A stretch of DNA of 64,000 nt from Mixophyes australis (lineage: Eukaryota; Chordata; Amphibia; Anura; Limnodynastidae), in contig JAVHZZ010000003.1 of NCBI GenBank assembly GCA_036250195.1, positions 336,657,875-336,721,874 on the forward strand. The letters run 5' to 3'. Each line of letters starts with the position of its first letter. Position 1 is the first letter of the stretch. Both the position numbers and the translations under genes were made by a program. The notes under the pieces were generated by a model. That model was given only the letters and a program-made list of their open reading frames with translations. It ran no database searches and was not told where the DNA came from. Below are positions 1 to 11,460 of the stretch, piece by piece.

Positions 1-1435
1 CTGTCCTGAGATAGGTATAAGTGAAATAATACATTTTGCACCTTCAAGTTACGGCTTCAGTGAATTTAACCCCATGTTTACAGTCGCAGCTGGATTTTCA
101 GCCGTTTAATAAAAACTAGTGATTATTCAGCCTCTAACCTCAGTGCATCTTTACTATTATAACATCTCACTGGTGGGGAGAATCCTTGTCTCTCGGCTAT
201 GGTGTGGTGGGAGTGAAGATGTGATGGTGCTGCCAAAGTCAGAGGGCAGGTGCAAGAGCCAATTCCAGAAGCCGTGCCATCTTACTCTAACACCTCACTT
301 ATACCACACACTCACTTCCCCAAACCTAGACATTTTATAACTAATAACCTCTCACACATGATGCACTTCTGTATGGTGCAAGAAATATACAAGCTCAGAT
401 AATCCTGAAGTGAAAAACGTATCGTATTTCCATTTCAGCTTATTATGGAAATAAAGGCATGTATTCTAAGCGCAACCCGCGTTCAGTATTATACGCACGT
501 GTGAAAGGATGGAACGCCTATGTCACCCTGTCTGTTGTTGCTGGGAACCGGCAGGGCTTACTTTGCCACCGTTCCCTTTTGTTATCCCAAATGTGCCCTC
601 TTGCTGCAGTAGGAGGGGCTTATAATGCTGCCAACACTGAACTACTTTATGGCACTCAGAACCACGTTCCTTCTGGTTAACTGTCACTGCTAGTGTACTC
701 TTGTGCTGGTACACTTGGGCATGTTTATATAAATCAGCGGCCTGCGCTATTTGCTTTAAATAAATTTATACCAAAAGTTACTTAATAGTGATCCAGTCAC
801 AGCACGTATCTAGACTTTGCGTTCGCAAGAATTTAGCAAGGCAAGGCATGAAGATATGTGTGCTTTTGTAATCGGGGGCAGGTCTGCTGTGCTCCACTAC
901 ACCAGACACAGCAGGATGTGTGGAACCCCTGTGTGGATTATAAATTCGCCAAAGACAGAACAGGAAAATAAAAAAAAAATCTTGCATTATTGTTACCTGA
1001 TAATAACAAAGACATTAATGTTAAAGCAGTAATAAAAAAGTGTGTTTTCTTATCCCCCCCATGAAATACATTTATTAGAATAAAATAGATTTTTACAGTT
1101 GTTTGTGATTGCAAAATCATGTTATAGCATGCATACAAGACCGTCATCACTACTGATCTGGACTTAGAATAGCCCTGTAGATAGAGCAAGAGATACAGCA
1201 GAAAAACAAGTAACTTTGAGATGCCCAATTTCTAGAATTGGATGTGGCTGTGTGGGCTTGAGTTTGGCATGCCCCTTATTTAAATTTACTTGTTACGACT
1301 CTGCCAATTGCTTGTATGTAGCAGCAGTAACTCAAATCCACCAGAGGTGCTGCTGTTCTGTTCCTGAACTTTTCACCATGTCTGTAGAAGTTAATCCCCT
1401 TGCCTGATGGCTGATTAGAACTTCACCTGTCCCAC
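1..1435. other. No gene or recognised repeat
   Basis: AT-rich non-coding sequence. Short open frames here have no recognisable protein features and no convincing splice context. I see no long inverted or tandem repeat. Confidence 0.5.
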
Positions 1436-1789
1436 AGATTGAAACACCTGCCTCATGCTGTGCTCTGTGCAGTTTATCTTTAATCTCTGGCTTCTGCTGG
1501 TTCCTCCCTGTTCCAGTGTTTGTGCTTCTGCTGTTGATCTCCCGTTGTGACCCTAATTCCTGGACCCTGCTTGTTTGCCTGTTGCCCCGACCACGGCTTG
1601 ATTACTGGACTATGCTATTTTGCTTGTGACCCCGACCTCTGCCTGGCTATTGGATTCTGCTTAACCTGATCCTTGCTTGATCACTGGACTCAGTTTGTCT
1701 GCTTCCCTGGACAGTCTTGTGCCTCCTGGACTGGGGTAACTCATAATACTTGTCCCTGCTATTTATCTGTATGTCATTATTGCCTGCAC
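1436..1789 (+). repeat. Gypsy-type LTR-like fragment (diverged)
   Basis: The stretch is a run of CCTG/GACC-rich phrases such as 'gtgaccctaattcctggac' and 'gaccccgacctctgcctgg'. The same phrasing recurs in the adjoining block at 2091-2330. This low-complexity CTG/CCTG style is typical of the R-U5 part of frog Ty3/gypsy LTRs. I read it as a diverged relative lying directly upstream of the better-preserved LTR at 1790-2500. No clean termini are visible. Confidence 0.35.
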
Positions 1790-2500
1790 TGTTAGAGAGC
1801 CGCGGCGGCCACAGGCACCGCCACGACTCACCGCCCCTCTCTCTGGCGTCCTGGTCGTCACTATGATGACTGGGACGTCACTTCCGGACAACGGCCGGAC
1901 GCCGAAGACAACTTCTATGCACACCAGCAAGCTGAATAGCTGGGCGCGTGTGCAGAGTCATTCACAGCCTGTGGGCTGATTAATTAGTCCACTTCATTTG
2001 TTAGCCTGCACCTGAATGTGGGTTGAGAACAGGTTCCTATTGCCTGCTCTAAGTATTTAAGGCTTAGCCTCCCTGCCGGTTATAGTGCTTCTGACCCAGT
2101 CTTGCTGACCTGCTCCTGTTTGTTGTACCCTGTCCTGTGGATACTCTGTTTGATTCTCTATGTATGACCCCTGCCTGGACTTTGCCTGTTTGCTCGTGAC
2201 CCTGACCCTTTGGCCTGTACGTTGGACTCTGCTACTTTGCCTGTAACTCCGACCTTTGACTACCAAGCTTGCCTGTGACCCTTGACCTCAGCTACCGTCT
2301 GACTATCTGCTGCTTTCTATCCAGCCTCCTGGTCTGCTGCTACGGGCCTGCATTACCAACCCACACTACACCTGGAGTTAAGTCCTGGGGGCATCTGAGT
2401 ACCTTTGAGCACATTAAGCTCTAAGGGAAAGGCGGCTGCTACAGCTGAAGACCTCCGCCATCTAGTTCTGTGGGTTGGTGATCAGACCAGCAGCCTAACA
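1790..2500 (+). mobile_element. Probable solo LTR of a Ty3/gypsy-like retrotransposon
   Basis: The block begins TGTTAGAGAGCC and ends GCCTAACA, giving TGTTA...TAACA inverted termini. Its first part is GC-rich, with ACGTCACTTCCGG-like promoter sequence. A possible TATA-like TATTTAAGG follows near 2046, and then a long CCTG/GACC-rich tail typical of frog gypsy LTRs. I see no matching short target duplication at the borders and no internal coding region on either side. A solo LTR is the simplest reading, but the boundaries are provisional. Confidence 0.5.
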
Positions 2501-2513
2501 TAAGCATGCAGAC

Positions 2514-2712
2514 ATGGTCAAAAGGTTCAGTTGTTGTTCAGACCAAACACCAGAATAGGGAAGAAATGTGATTGTTGATGCCGGACAGAGTGGTTTGGGT
2601 ATCTGAGAAACTGCTGATCTCCTGGAATTTTCACACACAACTGTCTCCAGAGTTTACAGAGATGGTGCACAAAATAAAGAAAATCCAGTGAGTGGCAGTT
2701 CTGTAGGCAAAA
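2514..2712 (+). mobile_element. Tc1-like transposon fragment, 5' region
   Basis: The text 'cagaccaaacaccagaatag', followed by a GGTTTGGGTATCTGAGAAACTG-like segment and 'ccagtgagtggcagttctgt', matches from memory the 5' part of a Tc1-like family common in fish and frogs. It appears to be the same general family as the copy at 52269-53404, whose right part carries the inverse of similar phrases (for example near 53170-53230). Only the leader region is present, and no transposase domain remains. Confidence 0.55.
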
Positions 2713-4480
2713 ATTTGTTCAATACATGCCACAAAGAATTCAGGCTGCTCTTGGGACGAAGGGTTCTAAAAGTGACCACAGACATTAAGTACTGCCATGC
2801 TGGTGAATGCTTCCAGTGCCTATGCCTGGGGGGAGAGAGTATTTATCAAGTATCTCAGAATACCATTAACAGAAATACTATGCTGAAATAAATGAGTTAT
2901 TTATGAATCCAGCTTCCAGTTCAATGCATGCATCAGGCCCAAGCTCATGATTAGTAGAGCAGAACAGGGGCTCCCGAGCGATAAGTAACTCTAAACACGC
3001 TGGACAATTTTCACCATGCAGCTTAGTATCACTTTGTAGGCCTCTTGGATTATGATTTTGTAGCTTGCTGCATATTTGTTGCCTGCTCTTATACTTCGTT
3101 GCCAAGTTGGAATTCTTGGTCTGCTATCTACCACTGTCTTTCTGTTGTGTATCTATTTGGCCTACTAGTGAAAACTTGAGGCTTGCGTGCAAATACTGGG
3201 AGAAAATGAGTATCTGTAAACATGTGAAGTGCTAAAGTAAAAGTCCTGTAATAGCTGAAACCCACGCTAGCCTTGTATGATATGATCATGAATGGATTGT
3301 GGACTCAGACCTGAAGTGTGATGTGGCCCTCCCAGCTGGAGCTGCTATTGTACAAACAGTTCTACTCATTTTTTAAAACATTTCAGGCACTGAAAAATAA
3401 AATGTATTTTGTTCTACTTTTCAGATACAGGTTGTGATTCTGAATAATATAACCTCAAGGTTGACATTTCCCTATAATCTATATAGAATGTTCTATATAT
3501 GGCCCCATAATCTACAAAGGGTAAGGCTTTTTCCTTTTAACATTAAAGTATAATCTATATGCTTATATGCAGATATGATTAGCACTAAGTGCTAATTTTA
3601 AGCAGTTACACAACTAATTCCTGTTTATACATATATTCACATGGGTTTCTAGATAATTTAGATCAATGCCACTTTCAGCTTTTATCCTTCTAGGATCTTT
3701 ACTGTGGTTATTTTGGAGTAACATAACCAGCAATATTGGGCCAACTGTTGTATTGCATTATGTGTGACCACCAAATCTATCAATCTAAACTAAAATTGTA
3801 TTGGGAGGAGAGTTCTGGAACAGAATATTTGCAAAGATGTCACATATTTTTTACAAAAATGCATTAATCTCACTCAAAATAAATGTACCCCCCCTTATAA
3901 TCCACAAAATCAAAGCCACTCCTCATTATTCATATGTCCACCTACTCCAACGTTCATCATTTTGCGTTGTATTTCTGTACAACTGTGATATGCCATCAAT
4001 GGAAAAATAATTTTTAAAAGCAGTACTGTTGTTCCATACAGGGCAGTGTCTGCCAGGAGGAGAGGAGTCTCTCAGTTGTCACTTTTGAGCAGCCAGGAGA
4101 AGATGAAAGTGCTATTATTAGATCACACTGTCCCTCTCACTACCTACATTGTCCCCAGTGCCCAGAAGCAGGCTGTCAAAGGGCAATATTGTACTGACAA
4201 CCAATAACCCCTTAATAGCACATAAAGAACCTTGCTCCCATTATATATCACTATTTATCTCTTTTTACACCTAAGCATCATTACATGTTCTCCTATGCAA
4301 TCTCACAAATCACACAAGTTCTCATTTTAGGTTAAATCTTGTCAGCTAACAAGTCTACCAATAAGCTATTTTTATGAGAATTGCCTTCAATAATGTTTCA
4401 ATGTTTAATTTTTTTATCTTCTATTATTGTGACTATAAAGAGACATTAGTGAGGCTAACCTCCAGCATACACATCAAGGC
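2713..4480. other. No gene or recognised repeat
   Basis: AT-rich single-copy-looking DNA upstream of the CpG-rich block. I see no coding frame, long palindrome or tandem array. Confidence 0.45.
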
Positions 4481-4499
4481 CCCAGCTCTGGGGTAGTAA

Positions 4500-4753
4500 T
4501 GCAGCACTGCCCTCCCCTCCACACTGCACAGGCGCGCTCTGCGTGTCGGGGCTGCGCGTCTGTACCCAGCGCGTCCGTACCCAGCGCGCACTCTCCCTTT
4601 CCCCCCGTTGTGGGATGGCCGTCGGTCGGGAGCGAGCAGCCTGGGCCGGCACATCCCCGGACCCCGGGGATCAGCGGGAAGATGGCGCTGGGAGCCGAGT
4701 GAGCGGTCGGGGCAGCGGCCGGCGGGATGCCACGGATTTCATGACGGCAGCGG
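4500..4753 (+). promoter_or_regulatory. CpG-rich promoter with candidate 5' untranslated exon
   Basis: This is a sharp GC and CpG-rich island in otherwise AT-rich DNA, with many CG dinucleotides between 4530 and 4750. There is no TATA box. It ends in CAGCGG followed at 4754 by GTAGGT, a good vertebrate splice donor on the + strand. Two tiny upstream-type ORFs lie just before the donor: ATG GCG ... TGA at 4682-4702 (6 codons) and ATG CCA ... TGA at 4727-4744 (5 codons). A third ATG overlaps the second stop. The + orientation fits PAK5, whose first coding exon is 31 kb downstream, but the link is inferred from order and strand only. A non-coding RNA or a different transcript could also start here. 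Confidence 0.5.
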
Positions 4754-7700
4754 GTAGGTGTCACAGCTCTTGCTGCAGCATCATCCTCAGGCTGGACCAG
4801 AGCATCCTCCCCCTGTCTGCAGCCTGCATCCCTGCACTTATCCCCCATGCAAGCATCCGTCTGTTGCTTTTAAATAGCATTCCTTTTGTTCTCTTCTGCA
4901 CATCCTACCATTGCTCAGATAATATATATAAAACCATTAATGTTATCCCTTAGCACCTTTGTGCTGTGCCTTGTTGCATTAGCATCCTGGAAAGACTGGT
5001 CCTTTACCCTGCAGTATTATACTGTATCCAATTCAGTAATTCATATTTCAATTATTTTATGGTGTGTAATGTATTTGTTTGTTTTCTATCACCCAATATT
5101 GCCCAGGATCTACTTTGTGTATTTATAGGGAGCGTCTTTCAGTTATATTCAACTCTTGTACAGCAGCTATCCTGCCCATAGTGAGATGAAATCACTTGGT
5201 CCAGCTGCTTTCTGTAAACTGGATAGTCCCAACCTCAGTGACCTTGTTAAGCCCAATAACCTCTTACTAGCCCTTGCTATAAGGCTTGAGTCATGATGTT
5301 CTGGTTTAGGAGATTTGCAGAGTTAAACTAGGCCTGTGTTCAGCAACCTGTGTACTTTAAAGCTTGTCTTCGTAATGTGGCACATTTATTTATACTTATT
5401 GTACACACACCATCTACTTAATATATTGCTTTTTGAATGCCACATGGCTTATTTTATCTCACTCTGTAATGACAAACACTTTTGTTATTGTGCGCTGCAT
5501 AGTTTCTTAATTTGGGTTAATCTCTTGGTCCTGTATACAGGAAAATCAGTATCTGGTAAATTTTTCTCCTCCCAAAACGTGTCAGTATACAAAGCAGACA
5601 AGTGAACAACTGCATTTAAATTAACAGCCTATATTAACAAAATTGTGTCTTTCTGTAATAGTTTCAAGGTTGTTGTGTATTAAAGCATAGCTCTGTAACT
5701 GTTCCATATGGCCACCCTACTATGTTTGCTATGCTCTCCCACATGCTCATATGGGTTGCAGGCATCTCTCTAGGCTGCTTGGATGTGTCCCAGTTGTCTC
5801 TTGCTTTCCCTTCTTTTTGACAGAACAGTTGACTTGTTTCCTTGGTGATCAGAAGCGGCTATTAAGTTGAACAGATGGCTTCAGATTATCAGGGTCAGGC
5901 TACACAAATCCTGTTTTTGTTATCTATATCATTTTCTGACAATAACAGTTTTTCACATCAGGACCTGTAGTTAGATTTTTTTTAAATAAGAAAGGCTTGA
6001 GAGCAGGAAGTTAATTGTCCTTTGAATGCAAGTACTGCTGCTATGTTCACCTTTACACTTTTAAATATTTGGATGTCCGCACTTTATGTTGCTGTGATGC
6101 TGTGCAGGCCTCCATTTGCCTCTGCACTTGTAAGTAACTGTTTGCCTGCACCAAATGTAGCATGGTGTATAGTGGGTACTTACATACCAGAAATAAACTG
6201 CATATAAGTTACCTACACAACTCCAGTGGGTGCCAATCATCACATATAAAATTATTTCAATTTTAATGAAACTGACCCGACCAATGGTGCCTGAACATCT
6301 AATTTGGGATGGCTTCTGGACCATAAGGCGAGGTGTCACCTTTGACAGACATTGGGTTCTCACTTTGTCTCAAAAACTTGCTCCTTTTCTCTCCCTAGTA
6401 GCTCCGAGCACCAAACTCGTGAACAGTGAATTACAGAAAGAAATGCAGGGTGATACACAAGTGGACTGCATGTCCTCCTGCAGTCACTGTATTTACAAGT
6501 GCATTGACTAATAGAGTGAGTGAAGAAGGGGGGAAAGGAAAGTGTCTTCCCTCCTGCCACTAGTCCACTCATGGTGTTTCTAAGCCTGCTCCTAGCATTG
6601 ATTGCAGGAGGACACAAAAGTGATTGGTTTGATTGAAAACGATTGTCCAAACATGTGTAGTCACCTTACACTCTCAGCAAAAGGGGTACACCAGAATAAT
6701 TATTATTGTACTTGCTTAGGCTTTTCGGTTTATTGTTTGGGTCAAAATTACTTTATGTAAAAGTTAAATGGCCAAATTAACAAAAATAACTGTAAATCTG
6801 TTATTTGCTGTGTTCTCATTTTTTCTTTAAATAGGTTACCTTTTTAAGCTTGCATCTGATCATTTGTTTCAGCTGTAATCCCTCAAATTATTATCTTCTT
6901 TTCAAAATCGTTCTGGAGGGTAGACAAGTATGGCTATCAGACACACTCACAGACTCAACTGGAATGCATTTGTGTCTTCTCAGTGTTGTGTACTCTGTAG
7001 GAAGCCTCTGTGGTCATGTGATGGTAAAGGGAAGAAGGAGGGAGATGATTTTTTAGAGCACAAGTAGAGTGAACTCAGAGGGGTATTCCAAAGCCTCTCT
7101 GCTCATTACTTCATGCGCCAAGTGTCTGTGGTTGCCATGGTAGTCACATGACACCTTGAAAACTCTGCAGAACTATAAATAGTAGCCTGGCGAAACAAAC
7201 AAAGGTTTTAAATACTTTATTACCAAGCTTTTTTTCATAGCCTACCACAGTGATTTTTATGTTCAAAAAGACACCTATATACAATGGGATAATTTTCTTT
7301 TGAACAAGCTATACACATGGACACTTTTCCTGTGTCTCTAGTACAGTTGGCCTGAGCTGGGTTCTCCACTAGGTGAACGAAATGCTCAATAAGCACTGCC
7401 AGTTGGGTCGTTAAACAATATGAAGAAAGTGCTGACAGTACATGAGAACGTTCTGAGTGAACTCTGGATGAAAACTGGATGCAGGACAATAGGACATGTT
7501 GCATCCAGTCAGTTTACCCTATTTGCAGTGCCAATTAAGTTGCGTTCACAAAGCAGTAGACTGAGCTCAGACCGAACATACCAAAAGCACCCGTGAGCAT
7601 GAGGCCTTATGATTTGTCAATATTTTTTACCCTGAATATGCTACCTCAGACAACTAAATTGCTTATGCCACATTTAGTAAAACTACTACAAAATAAGAAC

Positions 7701-7836
7701 AGAAAAACTAACTAAACCTCTGACAGCAGTGTTAAGAAAATGGAGCATTCTCTAGACAATTGGCAGACACATTTACAAAGTATTGCAGGGGACACTATAT
7801 AATGACTTTTTTGGGGTGTCTGTCAAACCTCTCTAT
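4754..7836. other. Presumed intron, no recognised feature
   Basis: AT-rich sequence following the candidate exon 1 donor. No exon-like conserved coding stretch, transposase remnant or long inverted repeat was recognised. Confidence 0.4.
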
Positions 7837-8011
7837 GGGCTAGATTTACTAAGCTGCGGGTTTGAAAAAGTGGGGATGTTGCCTATAGCAACCAATCAGA
7901 TTCTAGCTGTCACTTTGTAGAATGTACTAAATAAATGAAAGCTAGAATCTGATTGTTTGCTATAGGCAACATCCCCACTTTTTCAAACCCGCAGCTTAGT
8001 AAATCTAGCCC
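7837..8011. mobile_element. Hairpin MITE (GGGCTAGATTTACTAAG termini)
   Basis: This 175-bp element is nearly a perfect inverted repeat. It starts GGGCTAGATTTACTAAGCTG and ends with the complement CAGCTTAGTAAATCTAGCCC. Both arms carry the 'gttgcctatagcaaccaatc' type sequence around a short AT-rich centre. It is flanked by TAT on both sides, a plausible 3-bp target duplication. It has no coding capacity. I recognise the family as very common in frog genomes, but cannot name its autonomous partner from the window. Confidence 0.85.
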
Positions 8012-8348
8012 TATGACTCTCTGGCTTTGGTAACATCCGAGCTATAATTGTATTCTCTCTCAGCTTGTCACATTTCCACTTAGAGATTGTCACATTCATG
8101 GTCATAGCAAACAGATATACTGTTACTGTGTTCTAGCGTCCTCCACATATGTCTGTACATGTGTCCATTACCTGCTCTGTCCCCCCATAGTGGTGATGCA
8201 GTAAGGCAATTTACACTAGGTACTACCTCAGGTGCTGTCAGCTTTGTCTCCAGCTAGAATGGATGTGTATAGAGATCATTAAGGTCTATGACAAACGCAA
8301 CCTCCATACACTAAACAGCAGGCCACACTTGAAATGTAACATGTAGGA
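8012..8348. other. No recognised feature
   Basis: Short AT-rich spacer between two MITEs. Confidence 0.4.
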
Positions 8349-8632
8349 CTTGTTCACACTAGGCTTTATCATCTGCTTTGCAAGCTGTGCGATCAGGGTG
8401 CGCTGTTTCTCTGCTACTTGTAAAACTCATGGTGACCTAGATTTTATTGTTTTTTATGGTTACCATCATCACAATTAACAAGTGTTCCAAGCACTATGGT
8501 TCTTAACGTGCATTATAGTGTTATTAGGTGAGGTGTGCTAGTCTAGGGATCAATGATCCCTGGTCACAGTGTGCTTTACAAGCCGTAGAAATACTGACAG
8601 CTTGTAAAGCGGATGATAAATGCTGTGTGAAC
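8349..8632. mobile_element. MITE with ~36-bp imperfect terminal inverted repeats
   Basis: The left arm 'gttcacactaggctttatca' is mirrored by the right arm ending 'tgataaatgctgtgtgaac'. Pairing continues inward through the 'ctgctttgcaagctg' and 'cagcttgtaaagcgg' segments. The interior has no coding capacity. The left terminal phrase resembles 'ggttcacactgcagc' at 63631, so the family may be dispersed. Confidence 0.55.
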
Positions 8633-9214
8633 GATTGCTGAAGGTTGTGTTGGCTATAGAGATCTATAATCCATATAGCAACAGCTTTTCTAGCTGCACC
8701 CAACATGTGGTGGACTCGAGGGCTGATGGCACCTAAGGTAAAACTACTGCTTTTGACCCATTGTGCACTAGGTGTAACAGAGATTGCAATATAGATTGTC
8801 AATAACTAAGGATAACAGTGACAGTGCACACTGATGATACACAACACAACCAGAAAACAAATATGCAGCATGAACTAATATTTCCAGTCATACTATTCCA
8901 AGCTATTTCTTAAATGTCCATAGGTGTAGATTCTGCCCAGCAGTTTGATATTATATAGAGGGGATATAAAAAGTCTACACACCCTTATTGAAATTGCAGG
9001 TGTTTGTGGTATAAAGCCTGAAATCAAGATAAATTATGCCAAAATTCAAGTGAAAAACAAATAGACCATTTTTAGGAAAAATACGTTAAAATAATACACC
9101 TCCAATGTTGCATAATTGCTCACACCCCATAAACTAATACCTTGTGAAAGCACCTCTTACTTAAATTACAGTAGTGAGTTGGTTTTTTAAGTCTCTATCA
9201 ATTTTGCACACCTG

Positions 9215-9632
9215 GGGGTAAATGTATCAAGGTCCTATTTTTTCAGTGATTTAAAATCGTGGCAAATCGCAGGTGATAAACTGCGATATTAGTCCCCAAA
9301 TCGCCAGATGCATTAAGCTGCGATTTTTACATGATCTTTAAAATTGCTGGTCATCTCTGGTGATTTGCTGCAATTTCAAACTCTCCCGTGTTTAGCAAAG
9401 TCTCCTGTGTTGTAACTAGTGATTTTTAATGCAATTCATACATTTGAGACTTGTATAGCTAGAGTGACATACAGTAGGGACTTTGATCTCTATCGATTTT
9501 GGAAATGGCGATTCTGACAGAAACACATCTCTGGCGATTTTACATAAAATCTCACTTTAATACATCTGTGAGATGAAACACCCGCAAGAAAATTGCTGGA
9601 TTTTCAAAATCGGAGCTTGATACATTTACCCC
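9215..9632. mobile_element. MITE nested in Tc1 remnant A, CTG target duplication
   Basis: The element opens GGGGTAAATGTATCAAG and closes with its complement CTTGATACATTTACCCC. The inner repeats CTCCGATTTTGAA-type sequence show weaker pairing. It interrupts Tc1 text that reads through when removed. CTG at 9212-9214 and CTG at 9633-9635 are a 3-bp target duplication, as expected for a PIF/Harbinger-like element. No ORF is present. The same termini cap the hairpin element at 63075-63262. Confidence 0.75.
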
Positions 9633-9863
9633 CTGCACTTTGCTATTCTATCCCACTCTTCCCTGCAAAAAAGTTCAAGATCCATCAGATTGGATGGAAT
9701 CTCCTGTCCTCAGCCCTCTTCAGGTCATTCCTCAGGTTTTTAATGGGATTGAGGCCTTGGCTGTGACTGGACCAATCCAAGATCTTACTTTACTGGAGCC
9801 ATTCCTTGGTTGGCTTAGATGTGTGCTTTGGATCATTATCATGTTGGAAGATGAAATTCTTCT

Positions 9864-10130
9864 TTATCTTCGGCTTTCTGGCAGAGGACACCAGGTTTGT
9901 GCCAAAATTTCTTGATATTTGGAGCTATTCATTACGCCCTTTTTAAAAACTAGAGCTCCTGTCCCAGCTGAAGAGAAGCAGTCTCCAAGAATGATGCTGC
10001 CACCAACATGGTATGATGTTCTCTGGGTAATGAGTTGTCTTGTCCTTGCGCCAAACATATTTTTTAAAATTAAGGCCAAAAAATTGGTCTCAACCTTGGT
10101 CTCATCAGACCCTGAAGCATTATCCCTCAT
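9864..10130 (-). pseudogene. Tc1-like transposase fragment (remnant A)
   Basis: An 88-codon open stretch on the - strand resembles the central part of a Tc1/mariner DD34E transposase. Residues read SDETK near the N-terminus and a GGSIILGDCFSSAGTGALV segment, the region just after the first catalytic Asp. In the family this protein cuts at the terminal repeats and integrates at TA. Here the Trp usually found before the GCFS-like motif is changed, and both the helix-turn-helix domain and the final catalytic Glu region are absent. Only the decayed middle remains, so no activity is expected. Confidence 0.7.
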
Positions 10131-10441
10131 AGGGGGGTTGTGATTGAATGTATTTTTTGGATGCTCTCTTGAGTAAGTCTTGCCACCCTACCCCATAACC
10201 ACCCTACCCCATAACCCCCAACCAGTTTCTGACAGAAATTTCTGAAACTCCTTTAATGTTGTCGTATTCCTCTTGGTAGCCTCCCTGATTAGTTTTATTT
10301 TCATCTATTGTCCCTGAAAAATGTCAATTTGTTTTCAGCCTTTACTTTGTATTTTATTAGTTGCAAGATCACATTAAAGGTGGAAATATGTCTCACGCTA
10401 TTTATCTTGATCTCACCACAATCACCTGCTATATCATTAGG

Positions 10442-10442
10442 G

Positions 10443-10480
<38 letters not shown>
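10442..10480. repeat. (TA)n microsatellite
   Basis: An uninterrupted TA run directly abuts the terminal repeat of Tc1 remnant B at about 10481. Confidence 0.95.
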
Positions 10481-10482
<2 letters not shown>

Positions 10483-10624
10483 CAGTGGTAAGTAAGGTTT
10501 TAGGCAGGTGTTTGGAAGTGCTGCAAAGTAAGGATGCTGCCAAAATCCAAGTGTTAATAGTTTATTTTTTTATCAAATAACAAAATGCAAAGTGAATAAA
10601 CAGAAGAGAAATCTAAATCAAATA

Positions 10625-10985
10625 AATATGTATCAAAGTCCGATTTTTTTCAGCGTTTTAAATTCGTTCCTGCTTGATTAGTAAATACATCACTGTTACA
10701 CTGCCCCTGTCTGTACAGCCGGAGGTCCCGGCAGCTGTCAAATGTGTAAAAATAGCTTAAAGTTTTTTTTAAAAAATGCTTGCGGTCCCCCGCCTGAGCA
10801 CTAGTAACCCTAGTGCTGCCAGCCTACTGCTGGTTACGTGAAAATCGTGGAAACAATTTGCGTGGGGTCCCCCCGATTTTCACTTAGCCAGCACTAGGCA
10901 AGCCAGCCTGGTGTGGGTGGCACTATAGCAGGGGGACACGCGGCAGGGGTCCTGCCATAATGACTAACCAACCCCAGGCTGTCTT
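10625..10985. repeat. Unclassified insertion inside Tc1 remnant B
   Basis: This segment breaks the Tc1 homology on both sides. It starts with 'atgtatcaaagtccgatttt', which resembles the start of the MITE at 9215. It holds a GC-rich inverted pair, 'cctagtgctgccagcc' near 10808 and 'ggctggcttgcctagtgctg' as the complement near 10890-10905. Probably a MITE, but I cannot define its ends exactly. Confidence 0.4.
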
Positions 10986-11129
10986 CTAAACAGCATCAAT
11001 GCATCAATTCTTCTAGGTACACTTGCACGCAGTTTTTGAAGGAACTCCGCAGTGAGGTTGTTCCAAACATCTTGGAGAACTAACCACAGATCTTCTGTGG
11101 ATGTAGCTTGCTTAAATGCTTCTGTCTCT

Positions 11130-11441
11130 TCATGTAATCCCAGACAGACTCAATAATGTTAGATCAGGGCTCTGTGTGGACCATATCATCACTTCCAGGA
11201 CTCCTTGTTCTTCTTTACGCTGAAGATAGTTCTTAATGACATTGGCTGTATGTTTGGGGTCGTTGTCCTGCTGCAGAATAAATTTGAAGCCAATCAGATG
11301 CCTCTCTGGTGGTATTATGTGATGGATAAGGACCTGCCTGTACTTATCAGCATTGAGGACATCATCTATCCTGACCAAAGCCCCAACTCCATTTGCTAAA
11401 ATGCAGCCCCAAACTTGCAAGGAACCTCCAACATGCTTCAC
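11130..11441 (-). pseudogene. Tc1-like transposase, C-terminal half (remnant B)
   Basis: A 103-codon open stretch on the - strand. It contains GGSLQVWGC near the start and QQDNDPKHTA in the middle, the segment with the second catalytic Asp of DD34E transposases. It also has QSPDL, which normally leads to the final Asp/Glu motif (QSPDLNPIE type). After QSPDL the frame degenerates and the terminal Glu motif is lost. The intact family protein is about 340 residues, so roughly two thirds are missing. It belongs to a different Tc1 subfamily from remnants A and C, judging by wording around the shared motifs. Confidence 0.8.
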
Positions 11442-11460
11442 TGTTGCCTGCAGACACTTA

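Larger units (their letters stand above)
8955..10290 (-). mobile_element. Tc1-like transposon remnant A
   Basis: The left end carries 'tataaaaagtctacacaccc', a terminal sequence I recognise from a Tc1-like family in fish and frogs. The transposase runs on the - strand, with its remnant at 9864-10130. The element was later split by a MITE at 9215-9632. The N-terminal DNA-binding half of the transposase and the opposite terminal repeat are not recognisable, so the copy is truncated and dead. Confidence 0.7.
10481..11460 (-). mobile_element. Tc1-like transposon remnant B
   Basis: The left terminus reads CAGTGGTAAGTAAGG, a recognisable end of a Tc1-like family. The transposase C-terminal half is on the - strand at 11130-11441. 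About 360 bp of unrelated sequence, roughly 10625-10985, interrupts the element between 'aatctaaatcaaat' and 'cagcatcaatgcatcaattc'. The 5' half with the DNA-binding domain is missing beyond 11460. Confidence 0.7.

Noticed and set aside
4474..4848. Open frames on both strands across the CpG island
   Set aside because: GC-rich sequence is poor in stop codons. Frames on both strands overlap and none resembles a protein, so the region is better explained as promoter and 5' untranslated exon.
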